Shown here: positions 16,283-25,090 of the stretch, piece after piece | Position numbering within the stretch: the stretch's first letter is position 1 | Layout: every line of letters starts with the position of its first letter | Assembly (NCBI RefSeq): GCF_024734895.1 | Contig: NZ_CP091430.1 | Location: 5,102,501-5,166,500 of the forward strand | Direction of reading: 5' to 3' | Source: Paenibacillus spongiae | GTDB taxonomy: Bacteria > Bacillota > Bacilli > Paenibacillales > Paenibacillaceae | Length of the DNA stretch: 64,000 nt | Position numbers and translations under genes: made by a program | The notes under the pieces: model-generated | Told to the model about the DNA's origin: nothing | The model's database searches: none | The model's input: only the letters and a program-made list of their open reading frames with translations

Positions 16283-17542
16283 CTATTTCGCTGCCGTTAA
16301 CGCCTCTGCGTAATCCGACAATACGATGACCTTCCCGCCATTCAAGCGCGATTCCTCCGCAGCGAAGGCCATTAAGTGGCTGCGGACCGACGCGGTCGCC
16401 GAGGTCAAGCTATCTTGCCCGTTATAATTCCGGACCTCCTTCAAGAAGCTGCGGACAATACCTGCATCTCCCCCGCCATGTCCGGTTACTTGAGGCGGAA
16501 TGGTCAGCTCGGTTTTCTGATGGGTCAAAAAGTCATACAGCGTAATCGTATCCCCTTCCGCCCGAAGCTCACCGCTCGTTCCCATGATTTGAATCCGCCG
16601 TTCCTGCTCGAATGTGAATCCGCACATGCTGAACATCGCCGTTGCTCCCCCTTCAAACTCCATGTTTACAACTTGATGATCGACGACGTTATTATCGCTG
16701 CGGTATACGCATCGGCCATAGTCCGTCTCGCGGAGGCCCTTGATAATATTCGATTTGGTCAGATCAGGCGAGAAGTGTCTAGCCCAGCCCTTAAACTCAT
16801 CGCTGAGATAGAAGCGAGGCGCCGAATACGGACAGGTTGCCTCTACCGCGCAATCCAGGCAGCGGTCGGTTGAGTCTTCCGGCGCATGCTCCTCATTGAA
16901 ATGCATCAAAGAGCCGAAGGAGCTCACACGGGTGCATGACTTGTCCATCAGCCAGGACAAGACGTCCATATCATGGCAGGACTTCGCTAGTATCATCGGG
17001 CTGGATTTGTCCGAATTGTTCCAGTTGCCGCGGACGAAGCTGTGGGCGATATGCCAATAGCCGACGTTCTCGTTAAGCTGGATAGAGACCACCTCGCCGA
17101 TTCGCCCTTCCGTAATCATACGCTTGATCGCCGTCCAGAAGGGCGTATACCGAAGCACATGACAGATGGTCAATAAACGGTTGTTGTCCTTGGCCGCCTG
17201 CTCCATATCCAGACATTCTTTCGGATCCGGCGACATCGGCTTCTCCAGCATAACGTGATATTTCTTATTCAAGGCTAGCAGGGTCGGCTCATAATGCATG
17301 CGGTCTTGTGTACATATGATTGCAATATCCGCCAGCTGCGGCTCAGCCAACAGTTCTTCCCATGACGCGTAACAGCGCTCAGGCGGGATAGAGTGCGCCT
17401 CCGCGGTACGCTCACGACGCACCGGGTCAGTCTCTGCTACCGCAATCAGCTTCAATTCATGCGGGAAATCTAGCGCATACGGAGCGTAACTCCCAGCACC
17501 CCTGGCTCCCGCTCCAATCAATACAGCGGTCAATTGACTCAT
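16283..17542 (-). CDS. Gfo/Idh/MocA family oxidoreductase with Cys-rich insertion
   Basis: 419 residues, longer than the usual 330-390. N-terminal Rossmann motif AVLIGAGARGAGSYAPYAL, then MLEKPMSPDP with the EKP motif, and SCHDMDVLSWLMDK with catalytic-domain Asp/His. An insertion holds C-x2-C-x5-C (DRCLDCAVEATCP), seen in a subset of long Gfo/Idh/MocA proteins where it may bind metal. It probably oxidises a sugar or glycoside unit. GAAGGAGACGG precedes the ATG. A LacI gene lies upstream on the same strand with a terminator between, and repeated TTTGGAT motifs lie in the gap, so LacI control is plausible. Confidence 0.9.
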   Translation of the reverse strand: MSQLTAVLIGAGARGAGSYAPYALDFPHELKLIAVAETDPVRRERTAEAHSIPPERCYASWEELLAEPQLADIAIICTQDRMHYEPTLLALNKKYHVMLEKPMSPDPKECLDMEQAAKDNNRLLTICHVLRYTPFWTAIKRMITEGRIGEVVSIQLNENVGYWHIAHSFVRGNWNNSDKSSPMILAKSCHDMDVLSWLMDKSCTRVSSFGSLMHFNEEHAPEDSTDRCLDCAVEATCPYSAPRFYLSDEFKGWARHFSPDLTKSNIIKGLRETDYGRCVYRSDNNVVDHQVVNMEFEGGATAMFSMCGFTFEQERRIQIMGTSGELRAEGDTITLYDFLTHQKTELTIPPQVTGHGGGDAGIVRSFLKEVRNYNGQDSLTSATASVRSHLMAFAAEESRLNGGKVIVLSDYAEALTAAK

Positions 17543-17608
17543 CGAAACCGTCTCCTTCTCATTCCAAATACGTCATAGTCTTCGTCTGATCTACCTCAGA
17601 GATTTTGC

Positions 17609-17806
17609 TATCCAAATCAATAATCGTTTCATCCAAAATATGATCGGTTATTTGGATAACGCCAAAATCGATAATATTCAACCAATTTCAAGCATAATAC
17701 TATCATACATACAGGCATATTGAATAGTTCTTTATCCAAAATCACAGATGATAGAATGAATATCGGCTAAAATTAATCATCTTTTTGGTTTATTTGGCTC
17801 CAAATA
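17609..17806. promoter_or_regulatory. cluster of TTTGGAT/ATCCAAA motifs, possible operators
   Basis: TATCCAAAT near 17609, ATCCAAAAT near 17631, TTATTTGGATAA near 17648, TTATCCAAAAT near 17732, and the perfect palindrome TATTTGGCTCCAAATA at 17791-17806. They lie ahead of the oxidoreductase gene (start 17542) and past the LacI gene. Binding by that LacI protein is a guess from position. Confidence 0.45.
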
Positions 17807-17990
17807 TAGTGAGAACCGGTTGACGGGGTAATGCGGCGCTAATTGGTTTGATAAAGCGGATATTAGTATAAATCATAACGGACATCAGATGCGCTATTCT
17901 TGAACTATCGTCCTGATGGACTGGGGGATTTGTCATCGAGCCTCCTATCAAGTAGGGCCCAAGCGCACTTCGAACGTTGAATGATAGGAC

Positions 17991-18027
17991 AAAAAGCCCG
18001 ATGGCGAGTTTTACCCGCCTTCGGGCT
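17991..18027 (-). terminator. Rho-independent terminator of LacI gene
   Basis: In the minus direction AGCCCGA pairs with TCGGGCT and GGCG with CGCC, followed by TTTTTG. It lies 45 bases past the LacI-gene stop. Confidence 0.88.
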
Positions 18028-18072
18028 AATAAGTATGATCCCTGCTCCTCCGGCAGCGTACCCATAATGTGG

Positions 18073-19116
18073 TTACGTGCTTCGCTTAAATGCGGATGAT
18101 TCTCTCGCAACCAATGTGCAGGGCAGCAGGATTTTGGGCGGTATCGGATAATGGCCGTCCAAGTGATCCACGATCGTTTTTGCCGCAATACTGCCCACTT
18201 CAAACCGAGGTACATGAACCGAAGTTAGCGGCGGAGACGTATATTGCGCGACAGCAATATTATCCATGCCTACGAAGGCAATATCCTCCGGAATACGGCA
18301 TTCCTTCTCCAGAGCAGCCCGCATGGCGGGAATCGCCAGCATATCGCTTGCACAAAAGATCGCAGTCGGCCATTCGGACTTCGGCTTGCTCGTCAGCAGC
18401 TCGGTCATCTTGTTGTAGCTTGCGTCAACGTTCCAGTTCGTATCGATCACCCAGTCCGGGTTAATGGTCAGACTGGCCTGAAGCATCGCGAATTGATAGC
18501 CGATATACCGCTCTTCGTTCTCCATAATCTTGAAGAAAGCAGGTCCTCCAATATAGCCGATTCGCGTATGCCCCTGCTCCCTCAGGTGACGGACGACTGC
18601 CCTGGCAGCGGAAATCCGGTCAACGTCGACGACCGGCGCGGATACGGAATCATCATTGAAGCTTACGCCAAGCAGGACGACCCCTTCCTTCTTCATCAGC
18701 TCGAATAATTCGTTATCATACCAGCTGATGGCCAGCACGCCCTTCACGCCAGATTCCCGCAGCATGTCGCCGAGCTTCGCCGCATCCTTCACCTCTTCAA
18801 AGGTACGCACGATAGCAGCGGGCTGTCCAAGCTCCTTCAGCTTCCAATAGAAGCCTTCCAGAACCTGCGAGAAGTATGGATGATTGTCCATTAAGGACTG
18901 GGGAACGATACACGCAATCTGTTTCTGATCGTCAATCGCTCTATCCGCAGCTACTCGCCCTATCCCGTCCAGCTTGTATCCCAGCTCGGCGGCAACGCTC
19001 AGAATTCTGCGTTTTGTCTCATCGCTCACAGGCCGCCGCGTGTCGTCGCTCAATGCGCGCGATACCGTCGAGATGGAGACACCAACCCGGTCAGCGATAT
19101 CTTTTAATGTCGGCAA
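18073..19116 (-). CDS. LacI family transcriptional regulator
   Basis: 347 residues, full length. The helix-turn-helix and hinge are TLKDIADRVGVSISTVSRALSDDTRRPVSDETKRRI; the periplasmic-binding-like ligand domain follows, with FVGMDNIAVAQYTSPPLTSVHVPRFEVGSIAA near the C terminus. The start codon is TTG at 19116 behind AAGGAGG. The DNA-binding Leu-type hinge and ligand pocket are intact. It likely represses a neighbouring sugar gene, the downstream Gfo/Idh/MocA gene or the upstream aldo/keto reductase pair. Effector unknown. Confidence 0.94.
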   Translation of the reverse strand: MPTLKDIADRVGVSISTVSRALSDDTRRPVSDETKRRILSVAAELGYKLDGIGRVAADRAIDDQKQIACIVPQSLMDNHPYFSQVLEGFYWKLKELGQPAAIVRTFEEVKDAAKLGDMLRESGVKGVLAISWYDNELFELMKKEGVVLLGVSFNDDSVSAPVVDVDRISAARAVVRHLREQGHTRIGYIGGPAFFKIMENEERYIGYQFAMLQASLTINPDWVIDTNWNVDASYNKMTELLTSKPKSEWPTAIFCASDMLAIPAMRAALEKECRIPEDIAFVGMDNIAVAQYTSPPLTSVHVPRFEVGSIAAKTIVDHLDGHYPIPPKILLPCTLVARESSAFKRST

Positions 19117-19204
19117 AACGTTATCCTCCTTGCTAGGAAGAGTACGGCAGTCGTAATCCGATTATCCCCAACCTATTCCAAAATTCCAACAAATGATTGC
19201 GATA

Positions 19205-19233
19205 AAGATAACATCGTTCATCACTGGTGTCAA
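19205..19233 (-). promoter_or_regulatory. putative sigma-A promoter of LacI gene
   Basis: A consensus TTGACA (19228-19233) and TATCTT (19205-19210) are 17 bases apart on the minus strand, about 90 bases ahead of the TTG start. Confidence 0.55.
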
Positions 19234-19300
19234 TTCAACAGCTGAATCAGCTGCAGGCACAGCGCTGCATACGATCGGACTTCGCCGAATCCGTACGACC

Positions 19301-19325
19301 AAAAGCCGCGAATCTCTTCGCGGCC
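19301..19325 (-). terminator. Rho-independent terminator of aldo/keto reductase gene
   Basis: CCGCGAA and TTCGCGG form the stem around 4-5 bases, followed by a short TTTT in the minus direction, 33 bases past the stop at 19358. Confidence 0.75.
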
Positions 19326-19357
19326 TGGAATGGCTATGGTGATTCATGCTAAGGCAT

Positions 19358-20326
19358 TCAAGCGCTGCCATCCAAATATGCCAATTGCTCCGGCGTCAGC
19401 CGGATGTCCTCGGCGGATAGACTTTCCTGCAGCTGTTCCGGCGTTCTGCAGCCCACGATCGGCAGTGTGGTAAAGGGCTGGTCGATCAAATAGCGGAGCG
19501 CCACTTGAGTCACGGAGCAGGATAGCTCGGAAGCCAGCTTCTTCGCCCGCTCATAACGCTCCCAATTCGCCGCCGAACGATAAGTGGGGCTAATCCTTTC
19601 ATCGTCTGCGCCGTATGCACCGGTATCCCACTTGGTGAACAAGCCTTGGGCCTGCGCGGAATAAGGCATGGCGCACATGGAGGTCTTCAAGTGATACTGC
19701 TTCATTGCCTCATTCATCGCCACCATCGTGGGATCGGCGAATTTAGACGAATCCGCTTCGGCCAAGCTCCACATCACTTGGTTGCTGGTGAAGCCTTGGA
19801 TCCCCCGCTCATCTGCATAGCGCTGCGCTTCCTCCATTCGCCGCGCCGTCCAGTTGGAGCAGCCGAAATAGCGGATATTTCCCGCCTGCCTCTGCTCATG
19901 AAGCGCTTCCATAATAGCTCCGGCAGGCTGGCTTGCATCGTCCCGGTGAAGGATATACATATCGATCGTATCCACCTGCAGATGGCGCAGGCTGCCTTCA
20001 ATGTCGAGCGCAATATCGGCAGGAGACAGCCGCGGTGTATCCATCGACTCCAGCAGCGGATGCCCTCCCTTCGTCGTGACAATCATGGCATGGCGGTTCT
20101 TCCTGGCCTTCATCCAGGAGCCGATCGTTTTCTCGCTGATGCTTGCTTCGACAGGCAGCCAATTGGCGTATACCTGTGCGGTATCGATCAAATTGCCGCC
20201 CCGGTCTGCGTACGCGTCCATGAGATAGAAGGATTGATCCATGGTTAGGGTGCTTCCCAGCCCGCTTCCGCCCAGGCAGAGTATCGAGCTTTGCAGGTCG
20301 GTTCCCTTAATCGGTTTCTTATTCAT
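19358..20326 (-). CDS. aldo/keto reductase
   Basis: 322 residues. Catalytic tetrad segments: NLIDTAQVYANW (Asp and Tyr), MIVTTKGG (Lys) and DMYILHRDD (His); NIRYFGCSNWTARRMEEA and LPIVGCRTPEQL are the usual TIM-barrel NADPH-binding parts. It reduces an aldehyde or keto-sugar. AGAGGAGG precedes the ATG. It lies 110 bases downstream of an AraC gene on the same strand, so regulator and enzyme probably share a transcript. Only moderate similarity to the other aldo/keto reductase at 15085, so not a recent duplicate. Confidence 0.92.
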   Translation of the reverse strand: MNKKPIKGTDLQSSILCLGGSGLGSTLTMDQSFYLMDAYADRGGNLIDTAQVYANWLPVEASISEKTIGSWMKARKNRHAMIVTTKGGHPLLESMDTPRLSPADIALDIEGSLRHLQVDTIDMYILHRDDASQPAGAIMEALHEQRQAGNIRYFGCSNWTARRMEEAQRYADERGIQGFTSNQVMWSLAEADSSKFADPTMVAMNEAMKQYHLKTSMCAMPYSAQAQGLFTKWDTGAYGADDERISPTYRSAANWERYERAKKLASELSCSVTQVALRYLIDQPFTTLPIVGCRTPEQLQESLSAEDIRLTPEQLAYLDGSA

Positions 20327-20436
20327 CGATTGCCTCCTCTCTTATGCTCATTCTCTTTCGCCGTCCGCTCAATAAATCCTTCTTATCGTCAAGCCGTTAA
20401 GCTTTGCCTGATATCTGCCAAACCGCTCGTCCAAAG

Positions 20437-21273
20437 CTAGTTCTTATTCGGCATTGATTTACGATACGCGTTGGGCGCCATTCCGTATTTCTGCTTGAAC
20501 GCCCGGATAAAATGCGTGTAGGAATTGAACCCGCAATTGTAGCAAATTTCGGTGACAGATATCTCGGAGCTGCTTACAAGCGCTATCGCCGCGCGTAAGC
20601 GCAAGGATTGCATATAGCTGCGGAAGGAGCTGCCGGTCGCTTTATGAAAGCATTCGCTGAAATAGTTAGGAGACAATCCGGACTGGGCGGACACCTTCTC
20701 CAGCGTCAAGGGCTCCCGGTAGTGATGATGAATATAGATCAAGGCTTCCTGGATGGAGCTGTCGATCTTGGTGCCGGCCCGCTCCTGCCGCCCGTTCGTA
20801 ACCGCCCGCAGCAGATCGATTAAAATTCGTTCCAGCCCGCCTCTCATCAGAAGCTCGGATCCGATTCCCTTATTCGCCGATTCTTCGATCAGACGGGCGA
20901 ACTCGTCATTCATCCGGTCGAATTCCGTCCCCTCGAAGCGCGCCATGAAGCATTCACGATTGACGAACAGCAGATTGCGCAAGGAGGCGCCAAGCGTCTC
21001 TTCCGAAAATTTCACATTATATAGCTTCAGCGCTTTATCCTTTACCGGAATGATTTCATGAAAATCGGATGGCGTCACAAGAAAGAGATACCCCTTGGCC
21101 AGCGGATAGGACTGACCGTTCAGCAGATGCTCTCCCTCGCCCTCAACGATAAATTCCAATTCGTAAAATTCATGCCAGTGCAGCGGATAGGTCTGATTGA
21201 CCGTATAACAGGCGGGATGCATGAGCGCTTCATTCTCGTTCAACAATCGGTTAGGCAGCTTTCCCCATTTCAT
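20437..21273 (-). CDS. AraC family transcriptional regulator
   Basis: 278 residues. N-terminal cupin domain with QTYPLHWHEFYELEFIVEGEGEHLLNGQSYPLAKGYLFLVTPSDFHE, the usual sugar-sensing form. The C-terminal double helix-turn-helix includes LEKVSAQSGLSPNYFSECFHKATGSSFRSYM and VTEICYNCGFNSYTHFIRAFKQKYGMAPNAYR. A GCAGGAGG site precedes the ATG. It sits directly ahead of the aldo/keto reductase gene and probably controls it. No operator could be assigned. Confidence 0.93.
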   Translation of the reverse strand: MKWGKLPNRLLNENEALMHPACYTVNQTYPLHWHEFYELEFIVEGEGEHLLNGQSYPLAKGYLFLVTPSDFHEIIPVKDKALKLYNVKFSEETLGASLRNLLFVNRECFMARFEGTEFDRMNDEFARLIEESANKGIGSELLMRGGLERILIDLLRAVTNGRQERAGTKIDSSIQEALIYIHHHYREPLTLEKVSAQSGLSPNYFSECFHKATGSSFRSYMQSLRLRAAIALVSSSEISVTEICYNCGFNSYTHFIRAFKQKYGMAPNAYRKSMPNKN

Positions 21274-21530
21274 TCCTACTGTGCCTCCTGCAGCGTTCGA
21301 TTGCGGCGGATAGCGGATAGTCGATTTTATGTAAACTCATCGGTACAAAATCGCTTTCATGCGTACGATATCCGCGTACTTATTGTCGCATGCCTGTTTC
21401 AACATGTCTATGAGTATCCCTCCCGAAGCTCCAGCTAGCCCGATTGTCTGTGATTTATTGCACATCTCAGGCAGACAGCGCTATGTTACGATATTTCTGC
21501 AAGATAAAGTTGTTGTAAAGGATGATATGC

Positions 21531-21728
21531 ATGCCGCGAAAGATACTTCGAAGTCAGTCATCACAATATCCGTTTAAAGTCATCTTGAATCAAACACGCG
21601 TTGAGACCCTCCATGGCAGAGGTACGATTATCGACAGAACGAATGAATGGATATTCGTTAAGCTCGACCGCAACAAATCAACCATTAAAACCAGCATCTT
21701 CATCGTCGAACTGCTAGAGACCGCTTAA
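21531..21728 (+). CDS. small protein of unknown function
   Basis: 65 residues from ATG 21531 (an in-frame ATG lies at 21522); AAAGG lies about 9 bases ahead of 21531. I do not recognise a family. The sequence has an alternating hydrophobic pattern (FKVILNQTRVETLHGRG, EWIFVKLDRN, TSIFIVELLE) compatible with a small beta-barrel. Codon use looks normal and the frame is isolated between the AraC gene and a terminator-like hairpin. It may be real; support is modest. Confidence 0.4.
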   Translation: MPRKILRSQSSQYPFKVILNQTRVETLHGRGTIIDRTNEWIFVKLDRNKSTIKTSIFIVELLETA

Positions 21729-21826
21729 GAGGTCTTACATATGCCCAGCCTTCGCCAGAGCAAGAGCGTCCCCAAGAGGGACTTGAACGTATGTTCATCC
21801 CCTTGGCGACATGTCTCTGAACAACG

Positions 21827-21866
21827 AATAGCCATGCAGGTTCAGCAGCTGAACCGCATGGCTATT
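21827..21866. terminator. strong hairpin between converging units
   Basis: AATAGCCATGC and GCATGGCTATT plus GGTTCA/TGAACC form a nearly perfect stem with a short loop. It lies 48 bases past the stop of the minus-strand binding-protein gene and past the small plus-strand gene; T runs are weak on both sides. Confidence 0.65.
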
Positions 21867-21914
21867 TATCATTTTGCTTCCATATGTTCGAAAGCAGGGC
21901 AACTGCTGCCCTCG

Positions 21915-23255
21915 CTAACGGCTGTACCTCTCATCGACTAAAGCTTGAATATATTTCGTCATGTGATCCAGGAAAGCTTTCGGCTCCAGGCTGCCGTTCA
22001 TGACATCACCATATTTTTTATCGAACTCGGTTTGCCATTCGACCGGGATCCATGTCCACAAATGATCATGCTTCGCATTGGCGAGCACTTCTTTAAAGAC
22101 CGCATAGACAGGGTCGGTCTTTGCCTGCTCATCCATATAAGGGTTTTCTTTTTTCCCCGAAATCAGATTCAAATGCTTCAGGTTGGATTCCGCCCCCTCG
22201 TTCGTAGCGCAAATCCATTTCAAGAACTCCCAAGCCGCTTCTTTATTCTTCCCGCCGGCCGTCAGAGCAAAGCTATGACCTCCGATCCAGGTAGATTTCT
22301 CAGGCATGGAGATGATCCCGATTTCATCCGGATTCAAATTGTAATTATTCCGCAGATCTGCTGCTGTTTGCAGATATATGGCCGATTTGCCCGCTTGGAA
22401 CCAGCCCGTTCCTTCCGGCAGCGATGCCTGAACCTGCTGCAGGCGTTCATCATCAATATTATCTCGCTTGAACTTAACGATCCACTCCAGCGTTTCAACG
22501 ATCAAAGGATCATTAAAGCTGACCTTGCGGGTCTCCGGATCGTAGAACGTTTTGGTCGTAGCCCCATTGAGGTAAGCCCATGTTTGCAAGGCGTTGACAG
22601 TTCCATAGACGTTCTGAGGCGTGAACGTCGACATCTCTTGCTTGCCGTCTCGGACTACCCAGAAGCTGCGCAGAAAATCGCCGAATGCGGACAAAGAATT
22701 CAAATCAGGTATTTCTGTAATCCCATACTCATCCAGGATCTTGGTGTTGTACATGAAGGCAAAGTTAGGATCGACCTGCCAAGGCAGGGCCCATACCTTC
22801 CCGTCCGAAGTTACGGATCGAATATAAGCGGCTTCATAGAATGTATCCGGATTAACGTCAGGATCCACTTCAATATATTCGGACAATTCCTCTAACACGC
22901 CGTTCTCCACCCACTCCGGCATCGTTCCGACCAGGCCTACTACATCGGGAATCGTACCAGCCGCGATTAAGGCGGGCAGTTCACTATAATGCTGCGGCAA
23001 AAGTTCGACCTTAATGTTCGGATACTCCTTATTGAAATCCTCGATCAACGGCTTGAACCGATCGTCAGATGACCAGAGCAGTTTGATATCGGCAACGAAG
23101 CTTTCTTTGTCCTTTACAGGTGCTGCTGTCTCTTCCTGTTCTACCTGTTCTACCTGTTCTTCATTGACTGTGGGGGCTTCGGAAGTACTACAGCCTGCAA
23201 TCGTAACAATAGACACAAACAACAACATGAAGATTCGTAAGGGATGTCTGTTCAT
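21915..23255 (-). CDS. ABC transporter solute-binding lipoprotein (copy 1)
   Basis: 446 residues. The signal sequence ends in the lipobox TIAGC with Cys22; then an acidic linker and a family-1 extracellular solute-binding fold (NKEYPNIKVELLPQHY, AALIAAGTIPDVVG-type segment, TWIGGHSFALTAGGKNKEAAWEFLKW). It should bind an oligosaccharide outside the membrane and deliver it to a MalFG-type permease, but no permease gene is nearby. It is a close tandem copy of the gene at 23285: the last 75 bases of the coding regions are identical. Compared with that copy it lacks about three residues near KLLWSSDD. AAGGAGG precedes the ATG. Confidence 0.93.
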   Translation of the reverse strand: MNRHPLRIFMLLFVSIVTIAGCSTSEAPTVNEEQVEQVEQEETAAPVKDKESFVADIKLLWSSDDRFKPLIEDFNKEYPNIKVELLPQHYSELPALIAAGTIPDVVGLVGTMPEWVENGVLEELSEYIEVDPDVNPDTFYEAAYIRSVTSDGKVWALPWQVDPNFAFMYNTKILDEYGITEIPDLNSLSAFGDFLRSFWVVRDGKQEMSTFTPQNVYGTVNALQTWAYLNGATTKTFYDPETRKVSFNDPLIVETLEWIVKFKRDNIDDERLQQVQASLPEGTGWFQAGKSAIYLQTAADLRNNYNLNPDEIGIISMPEKSTWIGGHSFALTAGGKNKEAAWEFLKWICATNEGAESNLKHLNLISGKKENPYMDEQAKTDPVYAVFKEVLANAKHDHLWTWIPVEWQTEFDKKYGDVMNGSLEPKAFLDHMTKYIQALVDERYSR

Positions 23256-23284
23256 AAAATGACCTCCTTATAAACGCGTCGACG

Positions 23285-24637
23285 TTAACGGCTGTACCTC
23301 TCATCGACTAAAGCTTGAATATATTTCGTCATGTGATCCAGGAAAGCTTTCGGCTCCAGGGTTCCGTTCATCACTTCAGCGTATTTAGTATCGAACTCGG
23401 GTGCCCATTCGACCGGGATCGCGGTCCACAAATGACCTTGCTGCGCATTGCCCAGCACCTCTTTAAAGGCCGCATAGACCGGATCGGTCTTCGCCTGTTC
23501 ATCCAGATAAGGATTTTCCTTTTTTCCGGAAATGGCAGTCAGATGCTTCAGGTTGGATTCCGCTCCTTCATTCGTTGCGCACATCCATTTCAAAAACTCC
23601 CATGCCGCTTCTTTATTCTTCCCGCCGGCGGTCAGAGCAAAGCTCCAGCCTCCGATCCAGACGGCTTTCTGAGGCATGGAGATAATTCCGATTTCATCCG
23701 GATTCATCTCGTAATTGAGCCGCAGCTCTCCTGCCGTCTGCAGATTCATGGCCGATTTGCCCGCTTGAAACCAGCTCGTGCCTTCTGGAAGCGAAGCTTG
23801 TACCTGCCCCCGGCGTTCATCATCCACATTGTCACGCTTGAACTGAACGATCCACTCCAGCGCTTCGACGATCAGCGGATCATTAAAGTTGACTTTGCGC
23901 GTCTCCGGATCATAGAATGTCTTCGTCGTAGCCCCATTGAGGTAAGCCCATGTTTGCACGCTGTTGACCGCACCGTAGGTTTCGTGAGGCGAGAACGTCG
24001 CCATCTCTTGCTTGCCGTCCCGGACGACCCAGAACTTGCGCAGAAAATCGCCAAATGCGGATAATGAATTCAAATCCGGAATTTCGGTTATCCCAAACTC
24101 ATCCAGAATTGTGGTGTTATACATAATCGCAAAGTTAGGATCGACCTGCCAAGGGAGAGCCCACACTTTCCCATCCGGGGTTACGGAACGCGTATACGCA
24201 ACTTCATGGAACGTATCCGGATTAACGTCCGGATCCACTTCAATATAACTGGACAAATCCTCCAACACGCCGTTCTCTACCCACTCCGGCATGGTTCCGA
24301 CCATGCCCACAACATCGGGAATCGTGCCTGCGGCGATTAATGCAGGAAGCTCGTTATAAGGCTGAGGCAGCACTTCAACTTTAATATTCGGATACTCCTT
24401 ATTGAAATCCTCGAGTAACAGCTTGAACTGTTCGTCGCTTCCCCAAGTACGCAGCAGTTTGATATCCGCCACGAAGCTTTCTTTGTCCTTTACTGGCGCT
24501 TCTTCTTCATTCTGCTGTTCACCTTCACCGGCTGGAGGGGATTCGGAACCGGAATTCGAATTGGAACTGCAGCCTGTAATCGTCACAATGGACAGCAATA
24601 TCAACAATAGTATTCGCAAGGGATGTCTATTCACCAT
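23285..24637 (-). CDS. ABC transporter solute-binding lipoprotein (copy 2)
   Basis: 450 residues. The start at 24637 follows AAAGGAGG at 6-7 bases; a longer frame start would swallow it. The lipobox is TITGC with Cys23, followed by a Ser/Asn/Gly/Glu linker and a family-1 sugar-binding domain. It is upstream of copy 1 on the same strand, 30 bases away, and most of the mature domain is identical, so the pair arose by recent tandem duplication. It is first in the two-gene transcript. No permease or ATPase gene adjoins. A palindrome and a cre-like site lie upstream. Confidence 0.93.
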   Translation of the reverse strand: MVNRHPLRILLLILLSIVTITGCSSNSNSGSESPPAGEGEQQNEEEAPVKDKESFVADIKLLRTWGSDEQFKLLLEDFNKEYPNIKVEVLPQPYNELPALIAAGTIPDVVGMVGTMPEWVENGVLEDLSSYIEVDPDVNPDTFHEVAYTRSVTPDGKVWALPWQVDPNFAIMYNTTILDEFGITEIPDLNSLSAFGDFLRKFWVVRDGKQEMATFSPHETYGAVNSVQTWAYLNGATTKTFYDPETRKVNFNDPLIVEALEWIVQFKRDNVDDERRGQVQASLPEGTSWFQAGKSAMNLQTAGELRLNYEMNPDEIGIISMPQKAVWIGGWSFALTAGGKNKEAAWEFLKWMCATNEGAESNLKHLTAISGKKENPYLDEQAKTDPVYAAFKEVLGNAQQGHLWTAIPVEWAPEFDTKYAEVMNGTLEPKAFLDHMTKYIQALVDERYSR

Positions 24638-24713
24638 AATGACCTCCTTTAGCAATTCATTCATTTTTTCTAAGAATTGGAATCAAGAGGAAACAAAGGA
24701 TTTCGACAACAAT

Positions 24714-24728
24714 TTAATGCGCTTACAT
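24714..24728 (-). promoter_or_regulatory. cre-like CcpA site (imperfect)
   Basis: Minus-strand TGTAAGCGCATTAA matches the cre consensus TGWAANCGNTNWCA at all but two conserved positions. It lies about 80 bases ahead of the duplicated binding-protein genes. Confidence 0.4.
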
Positions 24729-24733
24729 TTTTT

Positions 24734-24749
24734 GTTTCTATGTAGAAAC
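24734..24749. promoter_or_regulatory. 16-base perfect palindrome, possible operator
   Basis: GTTTCTATGTAGAAAC is fully self-complementary and lies just upstream of the cre-like site in the control region of the binding-protein pair. Its regulator is unknown. Confidence 0.4.
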
Positions 24750-24876
24750 TCTATAGGATATTAGCACCCTCCTCCTCATTGTCCATTACACACAATATAT
24801 GGGAAATGATATGAATTTCGTGTGAATTTGGAAGTATACAACAAAAGTTGCTCTTCAGGTCATTCAACCAAAAATC

Positions 24877-24910
24877 AAAAAACAGCCTGTCCTCATTCGA
24901 GTCCAGACTG
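24877..24910 (-). terminator. Rho-independent terminator
   Basis: In the minus direction CAGTCTG pairs with CAGGCTG (one G-U) and is followed by TTTTTTG. It ends the small membrane-protein gene. Confidence 0.7.
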
Positions 24911-25090
24911 CTTTCGTTCACTATATCTTTTCTGCTATTGCGGCTGCCTTGTGCATTAGGGCGCTGCAAGCCCAATATCGGATGAGGGAAAAGAGCTCCA
25001 CTCTTTCAGGTAACCTGCCATGGGTACAAATACGCTCGTCTATATTGAATAACCAATTCCTTGCGCACCCGAATTTAACGCAAATTGATC

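Larger units (their letters stand above)
17543..18072. other. 530-bp intergenic region with repeated TTTGGAT motifs
   Basis: No gene seen. It holds the LacI-gene terminator (17991-18027) and, nearer the oxidoreductase gene, several ATCCAAA/TTTGGAT motifs and one perfect palindrome (17791-17806). Confidence 0.65.
24638..25090. other. intergenic region with operator-like sites
   Basis: No gene seen. It contains a cre-like sequence (24714-24728), the perfect palindrome GTTTCTATGTAGAAAC (24734-24749) and the terminator of the upstream membrane-protein gene (24877-24910). Confidence 0.6.
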
